Of a DNA stretch of 64,000 nucleotides, positions 1 through 9,483 are shown in pieces (position 1 is the stretch's first letter; each line of letters begins with the position of its first letter). Made by a program: the position numbers and the translations under genes. The DNA is from Desulfamplus sp. GTDB lineage: Bacteria > Desulfobacterota > Desulfobacteria > Desulfobacterales > Desulfobacteraceae. The notes under the pieces were generated by a model. It saw nothing but the letters and a program-made list of their open reading frames with translations, was not told where the DNA came from and ran no database searches. The DNA lies in the NCBI GenBank assembly GCA_015231615.1, contig JADGBE010000012.1, forward strand, positions 1 through 64,000, written 5' to 3'.

Positions 1-747
1 GAAGACCTCATGGATTTAACAGAAGAGATGTTTAGAACCATTGCAATGGAAGTAAACAGCACTCTTGAAATTGAATATCAAGGCAACACAATTGATTTTA
101 GAGGTGTTGCTGTTACGAATGCCGCTGATAGTGAAGGCAATATCTCAAATTTTGTAGTTCATGGGCATGATGGAAAGGAGTCCGAATCCATAAATAGAGG
201 CAGATGGCGTAGAATATCAATGATTGAATCTTTAACAACAATTGGCGGTGTTGATAGCTCAATTATTGGCGACTCTGCAAAGTTACTTGAGTTTGCAGAA
301 GAAAAAGGGATTAAAATTACCAAAAAAGAGCGTTATGGAAAAATTATCACAAAACTTTTTGACACCCTTGTTGAACCAAAACTTATCCAGCCAACATTTA
401 TAACTGGCTATCCTGTTGAAGTCTCACCGCTTTCAAGAAAGAGCGATACAAACCCAGAATTGACTGACAGGTTTGAGCTTTTTATTGCTGGTCGAGAGAT
501 TGCTAATGGATTTTCAGAAATAAATGACCCAGCAGATCAATATGAAAGATTTTTGCAGCAAGCATCACAAAGAACTGAGGGTGATACAGAAGCACATATT
601 ATGGATGCAGATTATGTTGAAGCTCTTGAATATGGTATGCCTCCAACTGCTGGTGAAGGTATTGGCATAGATCGTCTTGTTATGTTGCTTACCGACTCTC
701 CTTCTATCCGAGAAGTTATCTTGTTTCCTCACATGAAGAATGTGTAA
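1..747 (+). CDS. lysS: Lysine-tRNA ligase, class II (C-terminal part)
   Basis: C-terminal half of a class II lysyl-tRNA synthetase, which charges tRNA-Lys with lysine in the cytoplasm. The reading frame is open from the first base, so the start lies outside the window. Motif 2 is seen as [16 protein letters not shown] followed by [10 protein letters not shown], and motif 3 as [20 protein letters not shown] running into the terminal ILFPHMK; these are hallmark LysS signatures. The catalytic core is complete from about the middle of the aminoacylation domain. It stands 12 bases ahead of lolC, an arrangement common in deltaproteobacteria (lysS-lolC-lolD-bamA). Confidence 0.95.
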   Translation, partial: EDLMDLTEEMFRTIAMEVNSTLEIEYQGNTIDFRGVAVTNAADSEGNISNFVVHGHDGKESESINRGRWRRISMIESLTTIGGVDSSIIGDSAKLLEFAEEKGIKITKKERYGKIITKLFDTLVEPKLIQPTFITGYPVEVSPLSRKSDTNPELTDRFELFIAGREIANGFSEINDPADQYERFLQQASQRTEGDTEAHIMDADYVEALEYGMPPTAGEGIGIDRLVMLLTDSPSIREVILFPHMKNV

Positions 748-759
748 AGGCACGTAACC

Positions 760-2007
760 ATGTCCCTTGAGTTTTTCATAGCTTCTAAATATCTCAAAGC
801 CAAACGAAAAGAGGGGTTTATATCTCTTATCACTCTTCTTTCAGTTGCTGGCGTTACTGTTGGTGTAATGGCGTTGGTAATTGTTATTGCTGTTATGAGC
901 GGTGCTGAGATTGAGTTTAGAAAAAGAATTTTAGGAGTTGAGCCGCATATTCTTATAATGGATTATTCTGGTAAATTCACCAATTATAAAGATGTTGAAG
1001 AAAAACTAAAAAATAGCAGCAATTTCAAGGGTATAAATGCTGTATCTCCTTTAGTGTTTGGACAGACTCTTATTCGCTCTGCATCAGGTCTTTCAGGAGC
1101 GGTTGTAAGAGGAATTGAACCTGCTTCTGGGGTCTCAATAATCAAAGGATTTACAGCAGAGGAACTTGAAGAAAAACTTGGAATAGATAAAAAGTCTGAT
1201 GAAGATTCAGAAAGAGTGTTTCCAAAGATTATAATGGGGCGTGAGCTTGCAAAACATGTTGGAGTTGCTGTTGGAGACAAAGTTGTTTTGATGGCACCGG
1301 GTGGTATGTTATCACCAGTTGGGCAGATGGCATCAATGACACGTTTTATTGTTACAGGCATTTTTGATTCTGGAATGTATGAGTATGATAGCTCTCTTGC
1401 ATATATAAATATTAATGATGCCCAGAAACTTATGGGCATGAGAGGACGGATTTCCGCACTTGGCGTATGGGTCAAAGACCTTTTTCAATCTCCTCAAATT
1501 AAAGATTCTATAGTTAATACACTTGGCTCAACTTTTTATGGAAGAGATTGGATGGAGATAAACAAGAGCCTTTTTTCAGCTTTAAAACTTGAAAAAACAG
1601 CAATGTTTGTAATTCTAACCCTTATTATACTTGTTGCAGCGTTTAACATAGCAAGTACCTTAATTATGATGGTTATGGAAAAGACAAGAGATATTGCAGT
1701 GTTCAAGGCTATGGGTGCAACTGATATGCTCATCAGAAAAATATTTGTGATTCAAGGCATGATAATTGGTTTGATTGGCACTGTTCTTGGAACTTTTGCT
1801 GGTGTTTTTGTATGTATTCTTCTGAAAAAATATCAATTTATTGAACTTCCTTCTGCATATCCATTTTCTACTCTTCCAATTCAACTTGAATATCTTGATG
1901 TAATTGTTATTTCAATCTCATCTATTATTATATGTTTTCTTTCAACAATATATCCTTCCTACAAAGCATCAAAAATGGATCCTGTCGAGGCTCTTCGCTA
2001 TGGATAA
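760..2007 (+). CDS. lolC: Lipoprotein-releasing ABC transporter permease LolC/LolE
   Basis: Inner-membrane permease of the Lol system that extracts outer-membrane lipoproteins from the inner membrane and hands them to LolA. The 415-residue protein has the MacB/FtsX topology: one membrane segment at about residues 20-45, a periplasmic domain to about 270, and three C-terminal segments (about 278-300, 325-350, 375-397). It starts LEFFIASKYLKAKRKEGFIS and ends DPVEALRYG, both typical of LolC/E. Its last 8 bases overlap lolD, implying coupled translation. A single LolC/E-type gene suggests either a homodimeric (LolF-like) complex or a partner elsewhere. Confidence 0.93.
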   Translation: MSLEFFIASKYLKAKRKEGFISLITLLSVAGVTVGVMALVIVIAVMSGAEIEFRKRILGVEPHILIMDYSGKFTNYKDVEEKLKNSSNFKGINAVSPLVFGQTLIRSASGLSGAVVRGIEPASGVSIIKGFTAEELEEKLGIDKKSDEDSERVFPKIIMGRELAKHVGVAVGDKVVLMAPGGMLSPVGQMASMTRFIVTGIFDSGMYEYDSSLAYININDAQKLMGMRGRISALGVWVKDLFQSPQIKDSIVNTLGSTFYGRDWMEINKSLFSALKLEKTAMFVILTLIILVAAFNIASTLIMMVMEKTRDIAVFKAMGATDMLIRKIFVIQGMIIGLIGTVLGTFAGVFVCILLKKYQFIELPSAYPFSTLPIQLEYLDVIVISISSIIICFLSTIYPSYKASKMDPVEALRYG

Positions 2008-2707
2008 TAATAGACTATCCCCTTTGATTTCTCTAAAATCTATCTCAAGAAAATTTAAAAGCAGTGCTAAAGTTACTGAAGAAGATATTGAAATTCTAAA
2101 AGATGTTGATTTTGAGATTTACAAAGGAGAGACTATTGCTGTTGTAGGTGCTTCTGGAACTGGTAAATCAACTCTTCTTCATATTATTGGAACTCTTGAC
2201 CGACCAAATCATGGTTATCTTTTATTTGAAAACAAGAACCTCTTTGATTTAAGTCAAGAAGAACTTGCCCGTTTTAGAAATTCAAAAATTGGATTTGTCT
2301 TTCAGTTCCACCATCTGTTACAGGGATTTTCTGCAATAGAAAATGTTATGATTCCGGGTTTGATTAGCAATTTGTCCAAAAAACAAATTATGATTGATTC
2401 TGAGGCAATTTTAGAAATGGTTGGTTTAAAGCACCGCATTCACCATAGAGCAGAAGACCTATCAGGTGGTGAGCAACAAAGAGTTGCACTTGCAAGGGCA
2501 TTAGTTATGAAACCAGATATTTTGCTTGCTGATGAGCCAACTGGAAATCTTGATAAGATAAACAGTTCTCAAGTTCATAATTTGTTGGTTGAGCTTAATA
2601 AAGAACTTGGAATGACTTTAATGGTTGTAACGCACAACAACGGACTTGCCTCTCTTATGGAAAAGAGAGTAACGATTCAAGATTGCAAGATAGTTGATGT
2701 GGATTGA
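2000..2707 (+). CDS. lolD: Lipoprotein-releasing ABC transporter ATP-binding protein
   Basis: ATPase that powers the LolC permease. The 235-residue protein shows Walker A GASGTGKST at about residues 50-58, Q-loop in FVFQFHHLL, ABC signature LSGGEQQRVALARAL at about 154, and Walker B ILLADEPTGNLD. The frame is open further upstream, but the ATG at 2000 overlaps the lolC stop by 8 bases, has GAGG 9 bases ahead, and gives the usual LolD N-terminus (SLKSISRKFK), so it is the preferred start. The family's LolD/MacB-type short length fits. Confidence 0.95.
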   Translation: MDNNRLSPLISLKSISRKFKSSAKVTEEDIEILKDVDFEIYKGETIAVVGASGTGKSTLLHIIGTLDRPNHGYLLFENKNLFDLSQEELARFRNSKIGFVFQFHHLLQGFSAIENVMIPGLISNLSKKQIMIDSEAILEMVGLKHRIHHRAEDLSGGEQQRVALARALVMKPDILLADEPTGNLDKINSSQVHNLLVELNKELGMTLMVVTHNNGLASLMEKRVTIQDCKIVDVD

Positions 2708-2741
2708 ATAATGGATAAGTGAAATATAAAGATTAATTGCT

Positions 2742-3191
2742 ATGATTAATGGCACTTTTAATAAAGAATATATTACTGAATTAAAGAATAGTGGAAATGG
2801 AGAGTTAGGTTATCTTGTTTCAGACCAACAAGATAATAAAACTATTATGTTTATATTGGAAAATTTAGGCTATTTACCAAAAAACTTTGACGGTAGTTTT
2901 TTAACACCTTTACTCAACCATGAATATAGCAAAATAAGGCTGCTTGCAGCAAAAAATATGGCTAAACTAACCAACCTTGATAATACTCAAATTCTATTAA
3001 ACACTTACAAAAAAGAGACAGATACAAGCGTAAAACGTGAGATTGTTTCAGCAATTGGTAGAATGAGAAACCCTGACAATAAGAAGATATTAGTCAACGT
3101 ATTAAACTTTTCACTGCTATATCATGCTATTACTTTTATAGTAACACAAAAACTGTTAAGAGTCCGTATATTGTTAAAAAATGAAAAATAA
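2742..3191 (+). CDS. HEAT-repeat-like protein, probably frameshifted
   Basis: 149-residue product with alpha-helical repeat character: SFLTPLLNHEYSKIRLLAAK and the following KRE.VSAIGRMRNPDNKK resemble HEAT/armadillo-type repeats often met beside restriction-modification or nuclease genes. From about base 3077 the product loses repeat character. In another frame the sequence from there reads on (..FYSNTKTVKSPYIVKK) and ends at a TGA at 3182-3184 that overlaps the ATG of the next gene as ATGA. That suggests the ancestral gene ended there and that a frameshift near 3080-3110 created the present longer end. Function unknown; role inferred only from repeat type and neighbour. Confidence 0.5.
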   Translation: MINGTFNKEYITELKNSGNGELGYLVSDQQDNKTIMFILENLGYLPKNFDGSFLTPLLNHEYSKIRLLAAKNMAKLTNLDNTQILLNTYKKETDTSVKREIVSAIGRMRNPDNKKILVNVLNFSLLYHAITFIVTQKLLRVRILLKNEK

Positions 3192-4143
3192 ATTTACTGA
3201 TAAAGACAGAATTCTAATGGTTCAAGAATTAGAAAAAATTCAAAAAATAAATATTTTGCCTATTAAACCTTCAAGAAAATTATTTAAAGATACAAACGGA
3301 CTATTATATTTGATATCAGGTGGAACAGAAGATTGGCATGGAATAAATTCTAATTTGATAGAACATCTTAAAGATTTAAATAAAGAAAGTGCTTTTATTA
3401 TTGCAAAAAAATACGAAACACGTATTGAGCTTTACGCTGGCTCTTTAATCGAATTTATTAAAATTAAAGATAAACTTGTTAGAACTAAGCAAGGTGGTTA
3501 TCAATTTCATTGTGTATTAACGGGTAATGGACTCTATCTAAAAGAGGATAATAATTTTTTCTGCAATTTAATTCATATTATTCAATTTCCTGACAGTAAA
3601 AAAAATATTAATAAACTAAATGAAATATCAAGAATAATTAATATAGATATTCAAAATGATGTTCCACTATCTCATAGTGATATTCAAGCTAAACTATTAT
3701 TAATAGGAAGCTACTTGAATTATAGAACGTACACGCCTGATCAATCAAAATTCAGTGCAATATTTAATAAACAACTAGGTGAATTATGTTCTGAAAAACG
3801 AATCCCGGTAGAGTCAATTCCTTCTTTAAGCATTGAAACCGTTAAGTTTGTTGATGTTATTTGGTTTGATGAAGAAGGTTATCCTACTCATGCTTTTGAA
3901 GTAGAGCATACAACAGATATAACTAAAGGGTTGCTGCGATTATATCAAATTTATAAGTTAAGAATAAAAATGTTTGTTATTGCTGATGAAAGCAATAGGC
4001 AAAAATTTAATCGAGAAATTGTAAAAACGCCTTTTACTAAAATAAAAAATGAATTCATTTTTAAAAATTACAATGAATTAGATGATTTTTTTCAATCAGT
4101 AAAATATTTTAGCAAATTACAAGAAAAATTTCTAGGGCTTTAG
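3181..4143 (+). CDS. Hypothetical protein with PD-(D/E)xK nuclease-like core
   Basis: 320-residue soluble protein. No signal peptide or membrane segment is seen. Residues about 222-250 read VDVIWFD..., then FEVEHTTDITKGLLRLYQIY: a D followed by ExE on consecutive strands and a conserved GLLRL helix, the arrangement of restriction-endonuclease-like (PD-(D/E)xK) folds in several uncharacterised restriction-linked families. The end of the HEAT-like gene overlaps its start, so the two were probably co-translated. No DNA methyltransferase is adjacent, so a restriction role is only a suggestion. The gene is distinctly more AT-rich than its bam/lol neighbours, consistent with acquisition. Confidence 0.65.
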   Translation: MKNKFTDKDRILMVQELEKIQKINILPIKPSRKLFKDTNGLLYLISGGTEDWHGINSNLIEHLKDLNKESAFIIAKKYETRIELYAGSLIEFIKIKDKLVRTKQGGYQFHCVLTGNGLYLKEDNNFFCNLIHIIQFPDSKKNINKLNEISRIINIDIQNDVPLSHSDIQAKLLLIGSYLNYRTYTPDQSKFSAIFNKQLGELCSEKRIPVESIPSLSIETVKFVDVIWFDEEGYPTHAFEVEHTTDITKGLLRLYQIYKLRIKMFVIADESNRQKFNREIVKTPFTKIKNEFIFKNYNELDDFFQSVKYFSKLQEKFLGL

Positions 4144-4147
4144 CGTA

Positions 4148-4357
4148 ATGGATAAATTGAAATTAAATAAATCAGATAATATATTTTCTACTGGTGTTTT
4201 TTTGAAACCTGAAAAATGTCTTATCAATGATGTAACGCAGTGGCGATGGATTGCTGTTGGATTTGAAGGTGATACTTATTTGAATGGAAAACCTGTTGAT
4301 GTCTATGATTATGCGAATACCTTACAAGGCTTAATCATTTCAGAAAAAACAAGTTGA
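4148..4357 (+). CDS. Small hypothetical protein (69 aa)
   Basis: Begins 5 bases after the nuclease-like gene and is probably in the same transcript. The short, soluble product contains a WRWIAVGFEGDTYLNGKPVD stretch; no family is recognised. The ribosome-binding site is weak. It may be an accessory subunit of the preceding protein or a remnant; the only support is spacing and an open frame with protein-like composition. Confidence 0.4.
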   Translation: MDKLKLNKSDNIFSTGVFLKPEKCLINDVTQWRWIAVGFEGDTYLNGKPVDVYDYANTLQGLIISEKTS

Positions 4358-4408
4358 CTATTTTTTAATTGGAAATCTTGGCATCCTTCATATCACCCCA
4401 AAAGTAGG

Positions 4409-4464
4409 TTACACTTTTTTTAAGCGATTCCCGAAAATAGGGTATTTGCTGTAAGAAAGTGTAA
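4409..4464. repeat. Short inverted repeat upstream of a small ORF
   Basis: Arms of 12 bases at 4409-4420 (TTACACTTTTTT) and 4453-4464 (AAGAAAGTGTAA) match at 11 of 12 positions around a 32-base centre. It lies in the gap between two small accessory genes. It could be a transposon-end relic or an RNA hairpin; nothing else distinguishes the two. Confidence 0.35.
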
Positions 4465-4472
4465 ATTGGAAA

Positions 4473-4700
4473 ATGAAGGAATGCCGAAATCTTCACAAAT
4501 TATATATTGCTGATAAACTTTCTGATACCAATAAGTCGCAATTAAACAGTTTAAAAATTGAATGGGTCGAGTTACGAAATGAAGTTGGTTGTAAAAGATT
4601 TAAAGGTGTATTGGAGAATTTAAAAATTCCACACAGAGAATTTATTGGAAACCTTGATAATAGAATAGATGAAATTTTATCCGTAATATTTAATACTTGA
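4473..4700 (+). CDS. Small hypothetical protein (75 aa), possible C-terminal remnant
   Basis: 75-residue product, charged and predicted helical (SLKIEWVELRNEVGCKRFKG, then a hydrophilic end). No recognisable family. The ATG at 4473 has no clear Shine-Dalgarno sequence, and the text reads like the end of a larger protein, so this may be the surviving 3' part of a truncated accessory gene. The reverse strand is also open here (4493-4714) but its translation is cysteine- and serine-rich, as expected of a shadow. Confidence 0.35.
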   Translation: MKECRNLHKLYIADKLSDTNKSQLNSLKIEWVELRNEVGCKRFKGVLENLKIPHREFIGNLDNRIDEILSVIFNT

Positions 4701-4759
4701 TTAATAGAAATCATAATAAATTTATGACAATTGCTTTTTTAAAATACCGGACAAACTAC

Positions 4760-7483
4760 ATGCTGAAAATAAATAGAACACAATTAAATATCTTGTTAAA
4801 TGTCATCATTATCTCTTTATTATTGCTTCCTATAACAATCTCAATAGCAATAGCTCAAGATAAAGTTCCAACCGTAACTGAACAGACAGATACCCAAAAG
4901 GTGAAAGTTGGAATTTTACCCTTTCAAATCAATGCCCCATCAAATATGGACTACTTAAAAAAGAGTCTTCCATCAATGCTATCTGAAAATCTTAAAAATG
5001 AAGGTGCTGGAACTATTTTGATGGATTTAGCAGATGTCCAATCAACTGCTTTAAGAGATAAGTTTTTAAATGCTCGGATTGGAGACTATTTAGAACAGGG
5101 TGAAATCCAAAAAATTGGATTAGAAAAAGGAGTTGACTACCTTGTATGGGGTTCTCTTTTTATTGCTGGTGGACAGATAAGCATTGATGCTAAAGTTTTT
5201 AATGTTGTTACATCAGAACCACCAGTTTCATTCTCTGGAAGAGCTGGGGCTGTTGAGAATCTTTTTGGGGCTGTAAATAAAATTAGCAAAGAGATAGGTA
5301 GCGAAATATTTGACAGGCTACTTGTTTCAGATGTTCTAATACAAGGTAATAAACGCATTGAGTCTGACGCTGTTCTAAGGGTAGTTGGGGTTAAAAAAGG
5401 TGATATTTTTAATGCTGAAGCACTATCTAAAGAGCTTAAAAAAGTCTTTGCAATGGGATATTTTGAAGATGTCCGTGTTGATGGAAAAGAGCTTGATAAC
5501 GGTATAGTTGTAATATTTAATGTTTCAGAAAAACCGAGCGTAAGAAAAATAAAATTTCAAGGAAACCATATATATGAGGACAAAGAGATACAAGAGGTTG
5601 TGCAGACAGGCACGGGTTCAATTCTCAATGCCTTTAAGATAAACGAAGATATTGAGAGAATCAAAACACTTTACACTGACAAAAATTATCACAACTGCGA
5701 AATAACATTTACTCCAAAGATGCTTGAGAACAACCAAGCTGACATAACTCTTGAGATCAAAGAGGGTGAAAAACTTAAAATTAAAACAATTGAGTTTGAT
5801 GGTAATAAATTTTTTAAAGCTAAAGCCTTAAAAAAAGTTATGAAAACCGATGAAAAGGGCTTTTTTTCATGGATAACTTCGTCTGGCGAACTTAAACGCA
5901 ATGAGCTTGAGCAAGATGTTTACAGACTTGAATCATTTTATAAAGATAATGGTTTTATTGATGCAAAAATATCTGACCCTGAAGTTGAATTTAAAAAAGA
6001 GAGTATCGCTGTTAAATTCAAAATTCAGGAAGGCAGGCAGTTTAAATTTGGCAAAATTAGCTTCTCTGGTGATCTTATCGTATCTGAAAAAGAGCTTAAC
6101 AAAAAACTTACTATTAAAGCCAGCGATCTTTACAGCCGTGAAAAACTTAGAACAAATGTCTTTGCAATTACAGATATTTATTCAGATAGAGGTTTTGCAA
6201 ATGCTGATATTTCTCCGGGTATTGCTAAAAACGATGAGACAAAGATTGTTGATATAAATTTTAGTATAACAAAAGGGTCTCCTGTATATCTTGAGAGAAT
6301 TCTTATAAGCGGAAATACAAAAACACGCGATAAAGTCATTAGACGTCAACTTGAGGTCTATGAACAAGACCTTTACTCTATGAGCAAAATTCAAAAAAGC
6401 GTCAGAAATTTAAGAAGAATTGACTATTTTGAAAATGTTGACATTAAAACATCTAAGGGTAGCAGTGATGATAAACTTAACATTGACGTTGAAATAACCG
6501 AAAAAGCAACTGGAGCATTTAGTTTTGGTGGAGGTTATAGTAGTGAAGATCAACTCTTTGGAATGATCTCTGTTTCAGAGAGAAACCTTTTTGGGCGAGG
6601 ACAGACAATATCTACAAAAGCTGAAGTGTCAGCAACTTCAGCAAGATATACAATAAGTTTTACAGAGCCTTGGCTTTTTGATATTCCACTCTCTGCTGGT
6701 GTTGATCTATATAACTGGGATAAAGAGTATGACTACTATGATAAAGATAGCAAGGGTGGGGCGGTTCGGTTTGGATATAGAATATTTGATGATACATCGT
6801 TTGGTGTAAGATATGGATATGAAGATTTCACAATTGAGAATGTTCAAGATATATATACAGAGGTAGATCCCGGTCAATATATTACAAGCAGTATCACCAC
6901 GACTTTGAGGTATGACTCAACAAATGCTATGTTTAACCCAACAGAAGGGTCGGATCACAGTATTTCAGTTGAGTATGCTGGAGATTGGCTTGGAGGAGAG
7001 ATTGAATTTACAAAATATATTGCAGAGACTGGCTGGTATTATCCTCTATTTTGGAAATTTACAGGTTTTTTACATGGAAAAACAGGATTTTTAGATGATA
7101 GAGCTGAAGGTATTGAGATTGATTATGAACGTTTTTATTTAGGTGGTATAAACTCTGTAAGAGGTTATGATTGGCAAGATATTAATGCAACTCCAGAAGG
7201 GGAACTTGAACAAAGAGGTGGAGAAAAATTTATTCAGTTTAATGCAGAGGTTATCTTTCCAATTGTTGAAGATATAAATTTAGCTGGTGTTATTTTCTTT
7301 GATGCAGGTGATTCATATTTAAAAGATGAAGATTTTGCATTAGATGAGCTTTATACAAGCTATGGGGGTGGATTTAGGTGGTATTCTCCAATGGGACCAA
7401 TAAGGATAGAGTATGGAAAGATTTTAGATGGTAAAGAATATAGCGGTGGAAGGTGGGAATTTTCTATGGGAGGTGCGTTTTAA
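4760..7483 (+). CDS. bamA: Outer membrane protein assembly factor BamA
   Basis: Central component of the BAM complex, inserting beta-barrel proteins into the outer membrane. With the ATG at 4760 the 907-residue product has a proper signal peptide (hydrophobic LLLLPITISIAIA, cleavage near residue 33). The frame is open back to 4697 (TTG), but this would bury the signal. A pre-POTRA domain (VKVGILPFQINAPSNMDYL, about residues 50-160), common in deltaproteobacterial BamA, precedes five POTRA repeats (from about 189) and the barrel from about 584. The conserved lid-loop motif VRGYDWQDI is at about 800, and the protein ends in a terminal phenylalanine (SMGGAF), the usual outer-membrane sorting signal. 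Confidence 0.95.
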   Translation: MLKINRTQLNILLNVIIISLLLLPITISIAIAQDKVPTVTEQTDTQKVKVGILPFQINAPSNMDYLKKSLPSMLSENLKNEGAGTILMDLADVQSTALRDKFLNARIGDYLEQGEIQKIGLEKGVDYLVWGSLFIAGGQISIDAKVFNVVTSEPPVSFSGRAGAVENLFGAVNKISKEIGSEIFDRLLVSDVLIQGNKRIESDAVLRVVGVKKGDIFNAEALSKELKKVFAMGYFEDVRVDGKELDNGIVVIFNVSEKPSVRKIKFQGNHIYEDKEIQEVVQTGTGSILNAFKINEDIERIKTLYTDKNYHNCEITFTPKMLENNQADITLEIKEGEKLKIKTIEFDGNKFFKAKALKKVMKTDEKGFFSWITSSGELKRNELEQDVYRLESFYKDNGFIDAKISDPEVEFKKESIAVKFKIQEGRQFKFGKISFSGDLIVSEKELNKKLTIKASDLYSREKLRTNVFAITDIYSDRGFANADISPGIAKNDETKIVDINFSITKGSPVYLERILISGNTKTRDKVIRRQLEVYEQDLYSMSKIQKSVRNLRRIDYFENVDIKTSKGSSDDKLNIDVEITEKATGAFSFGGGYSSEDQLFGMISVSERNLFGRGQTISTKAEVSATSARYTISFTEPWLFDIPLSAGVDLYNWDKEYDYYDKDSKGGAVRFGYRIFDDTSFGVRYGYEDFTIENVQDIYTEVDPGQYITSSITTTLRYDSTNAMFNPTEGSDHSISVEYAGDWLGGEIEFTKYIAETGWYYPLFWKFTGFLHGKTGFLDDRAEGIEIDYERFYLGGINSVRGYDWQDINATPEGELEQRGGEKFIQFNAEVIFPIVEDINLAGVIFFDAGDSYLKDEDFALDELYTSYGGGFRWYSPMGPIRIEYGKILDGKEYSGGRWEFSMGGAF

Positions 7484-7651
7484 AACCCTTATGTTTATTG
7501 GGTTCACAGATTATCAAATATTATATCTATAGGTTGAAATATTTGTAATACAAAGAAAAAGTTCGATAGTAGAACAAAAAGTATATTAAGCTAATGATAT
7601 TATTAAATAATAAAATTAAAATTTTGGAATAACTCAAGGATATTTATAAAA

Positions 7652-8203
7652 ATGAAAAAATCAGTAGTGTTTTTCGGTGCGTTGCTTGTCTGTTTTATTA
7701 GTTTTATAGCTTTTAATAATTTTGTGCCAACTGCTAATGCAGCAGGGAGCATGAAAGTTGGAGTTGTTGATTTTCAAAAAATTCTTGCATCATCAAATCA
7801 AGGAAAACGAGCTACAGAGGAGTTGAATAGAAAAGGAAAAGTGATGGAAGACGATATGAAGTCAAAAGAGAATGAGCTTCTTGATCTTCAGAAAAAATTT
7901 GAAAAAGATTCTGTTGTTATGGCAAAAGATAAAAAAGAGGAAAAGCAGAAAGAGCTAAGAGCTAAATTCAATGATTTCAAGGCAATGCGAGCAAAATATA
8001 TGAATGACTTTAAAGATATGCAGGCTGAACATTTTAATAAAATTAGGTCTGGTGTCCTTGCTGTAACAACAGAGATAGGAAGAAAAGAGAATTTTACGAT
8101 GATTATTGAAAAGAATGAAGGTGGGGTAATGTATTTTGATGGTAGTTTAGATATTACAGATAAAGTTATCAGCGAATTTAATAAAAAGCCAGCAAGTAAA
8201 TAA
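7652..8203 (+). CDS. skp: Periplasmic chaperone Skp/OmpH family
   Basis: 183-residue periplasmic chaperone that holds unfolded outer-membrane proteins for BamA. An N-terminal signal peptide (about residues 1-31, ending TANAA) is followed by the typical beta-strand MKVGVVDFQKILASSNQGK and a long basic/acidic coiled coil at about 55-135 forming the tentacles. Length fits the family (about 160-190). A ribosome-binding AAGGA lies about a dozen bases before the ATG. Position between bamA and lpxD is conserved in proteobacteria. Confidence 0.92.
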   Translation: MKKSVVFFGALLVCFISFIAFNNFVPTANAAGSMKVGVVDFQKILASSNQGKRATEELNRKGKVMEDDMKSKENELLDLQKKFEKDSVVMAKDKKEEKQKELRAKFNDFKAMRAKYMNDFKDMQAEHFNKIRSGVLAVTTEIGRKENFTMIIEKNEGGVMYFDGSLDITDKVISEFNKKPASK

Positions 8204-8302
8204 TTTTTCTACTTATACCAATGTTCGAGTCTAAGTTATTAAATTTATAAGCCAATTCAGTTAATAACTATTTAAAACTATAGCCTTCTTGATGTGAAAA
8301 TA

Positions 8303-9421
8303 ATGAAACTTACTCTTAAAGAGATAGCTCATAAGATTGATGGTAAGGTTATTGGAGATGAGACTCTTGAAATTTTTGGGGTCTCATCTTTTTATGATGC
8401 AAAGAAAGGCGAAATAACCTTTGCCTCTGATCCAAAGTTTTTGAAAGCATTAGGTCGCACTTGTGCAGGGGCTGTTATTGTTCCAGACGATTTTGATATT
8501 GTGCCAAAAGAGTCTGTTAATGATAAAGATAACTCAGCTTTAGGATTTGATGAAAAAATAATCCTTCCGTTATCTCTAATAAAGACCCAAAACCCAAAAC
8601 GTAAATTTTTCAGAATTTTATCCTTTTTTCACCCTTCAAAGAAACCCAATCAAACCATTGCTAAAGATAGTGTTATTGGCAACAACTTCATTCATGGCTA
8701 TAATCTCACAATAGGACACCATGTAACCATAGGAGATAGCGTCAAAATTGGGGATAATGTTGAAATAATGCACGGTGTCTATATTGGCGATGAGGTAGTA
8801 ATAGGCAATAATACTTTAATTAAGCCAAATACTACCATAATGGATAGAACCCAAATAGGTTCAAGGGTTATTATAAACTCTGGGACTGTTATTGGAAGTG
8901 ATGGATTTGGATTTACTCAAGATAGCTTAGATATAAAAGATGCCTCTGGTGGAGGTGGGGTAAATGAAAAGATACCTCATGCAGGGTTTGTCCAAATTGA
9001 CGATGATGTTGAGGTCGGAGCTTGCAACACCATTGACAGAGGCACATTTGGACGCACTTGGATTCAAAAAGGGGTTAAGACAGACAATCTTGTCCATATT
9101 GCCCATAATGTGATAGTTGGAGAACACTCTTTAATTGTTGCACAAGTTGGAATTGCTGGAAGCACTGTTATTGGCAAAAGGGTTATTCTTGCTGGGCAGG
9201 CTGGAATATCAGGACACCTTAAAATTGGCGATGGTGCTATTGTTGGACCTGCTGCTGGTGTGTTAAACGATGTGGAATCTGGACAAATCGTTTCGGGCGT
9301 TCCAGCGATGCCTCATAAGTTATGGTTAAAAGTTGCATCTATTTTATCTAAACTTCCTGAAATGCGTAAAAAACTGATAGCGTTAGAGAAAAATATAAAC
9401 CTAAAAAAAATTAATATGTGA
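8303..9421 (+). CDS. lpxD: UDP-3-O-acylglucosamine N-acyltransferase
   Basis: Third step of lipid A synthesis: transfers an acyl chain from acyl carrier protein to the 2-amine of UDP-3-O-acylglucosamine in the cytoplasm. The N-terminal uridine-binding domain (MKLTLKEIAHKIDG...) precedes a left-handed beta-helix of isoleucine-rich hexapeptide repeats (about residues 120-320). The catalytic histidine region reads NLVHIAHNVIVG. A low-complexity insert (KDNSALGFDEKIILPLSL) lies at about residues 75-95. An in-frame GTG at 8294 would add three residues; ATG 8303 matches the usual LpxD start. No clear Shine-Dalgarno helps to decide. Confidence 0.94.
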   Translation: MKLTLKEIAHKIDGKVIGDETLEIFGVSSFYDAKKGEITFASDPKFLKALGRTCAGAVIVPDDFDIVPKESVNDKDNSALGFDEKIILPLSLIKTQNPKRKFFRILSFFHPSKKPNQTIAKDSVIGNNFIHGYNLTIGHHVTIGDSVKIGDNVEIMHGVYIGDEVVIGNNTLIKPNTTIMDRTQIGSRVIINSGTVIGSDGFGFTQDSLDIKDASGGGGVNEKIPHAGFVQIDDDVEVGACNTIDRGTFGRTWIQKGVKTDNLVHIAHNVIVGEHSLIVAQVGIAGSTVIGKRVILAGQAGISGHLKIGDGAIVGPAAGVLNDVESGQIVSGVPAMPHKLWLKVASILSKLPEMRKKLIALEKNINLKKINM

Positions 9422-9483
9422 AACCTGTCACAACAAATTCAAATTAAAAAAAATTTGAAATATAACTAAATGGAGAAATTTTT

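Noticed and set aside
5901-6257. 118-residue ORF inside bamA
   Set aside because: It is a different frame of bamA with a leucine/lysine-rich, family-less translation and no ribosome-binding site; bamA is continuous here.
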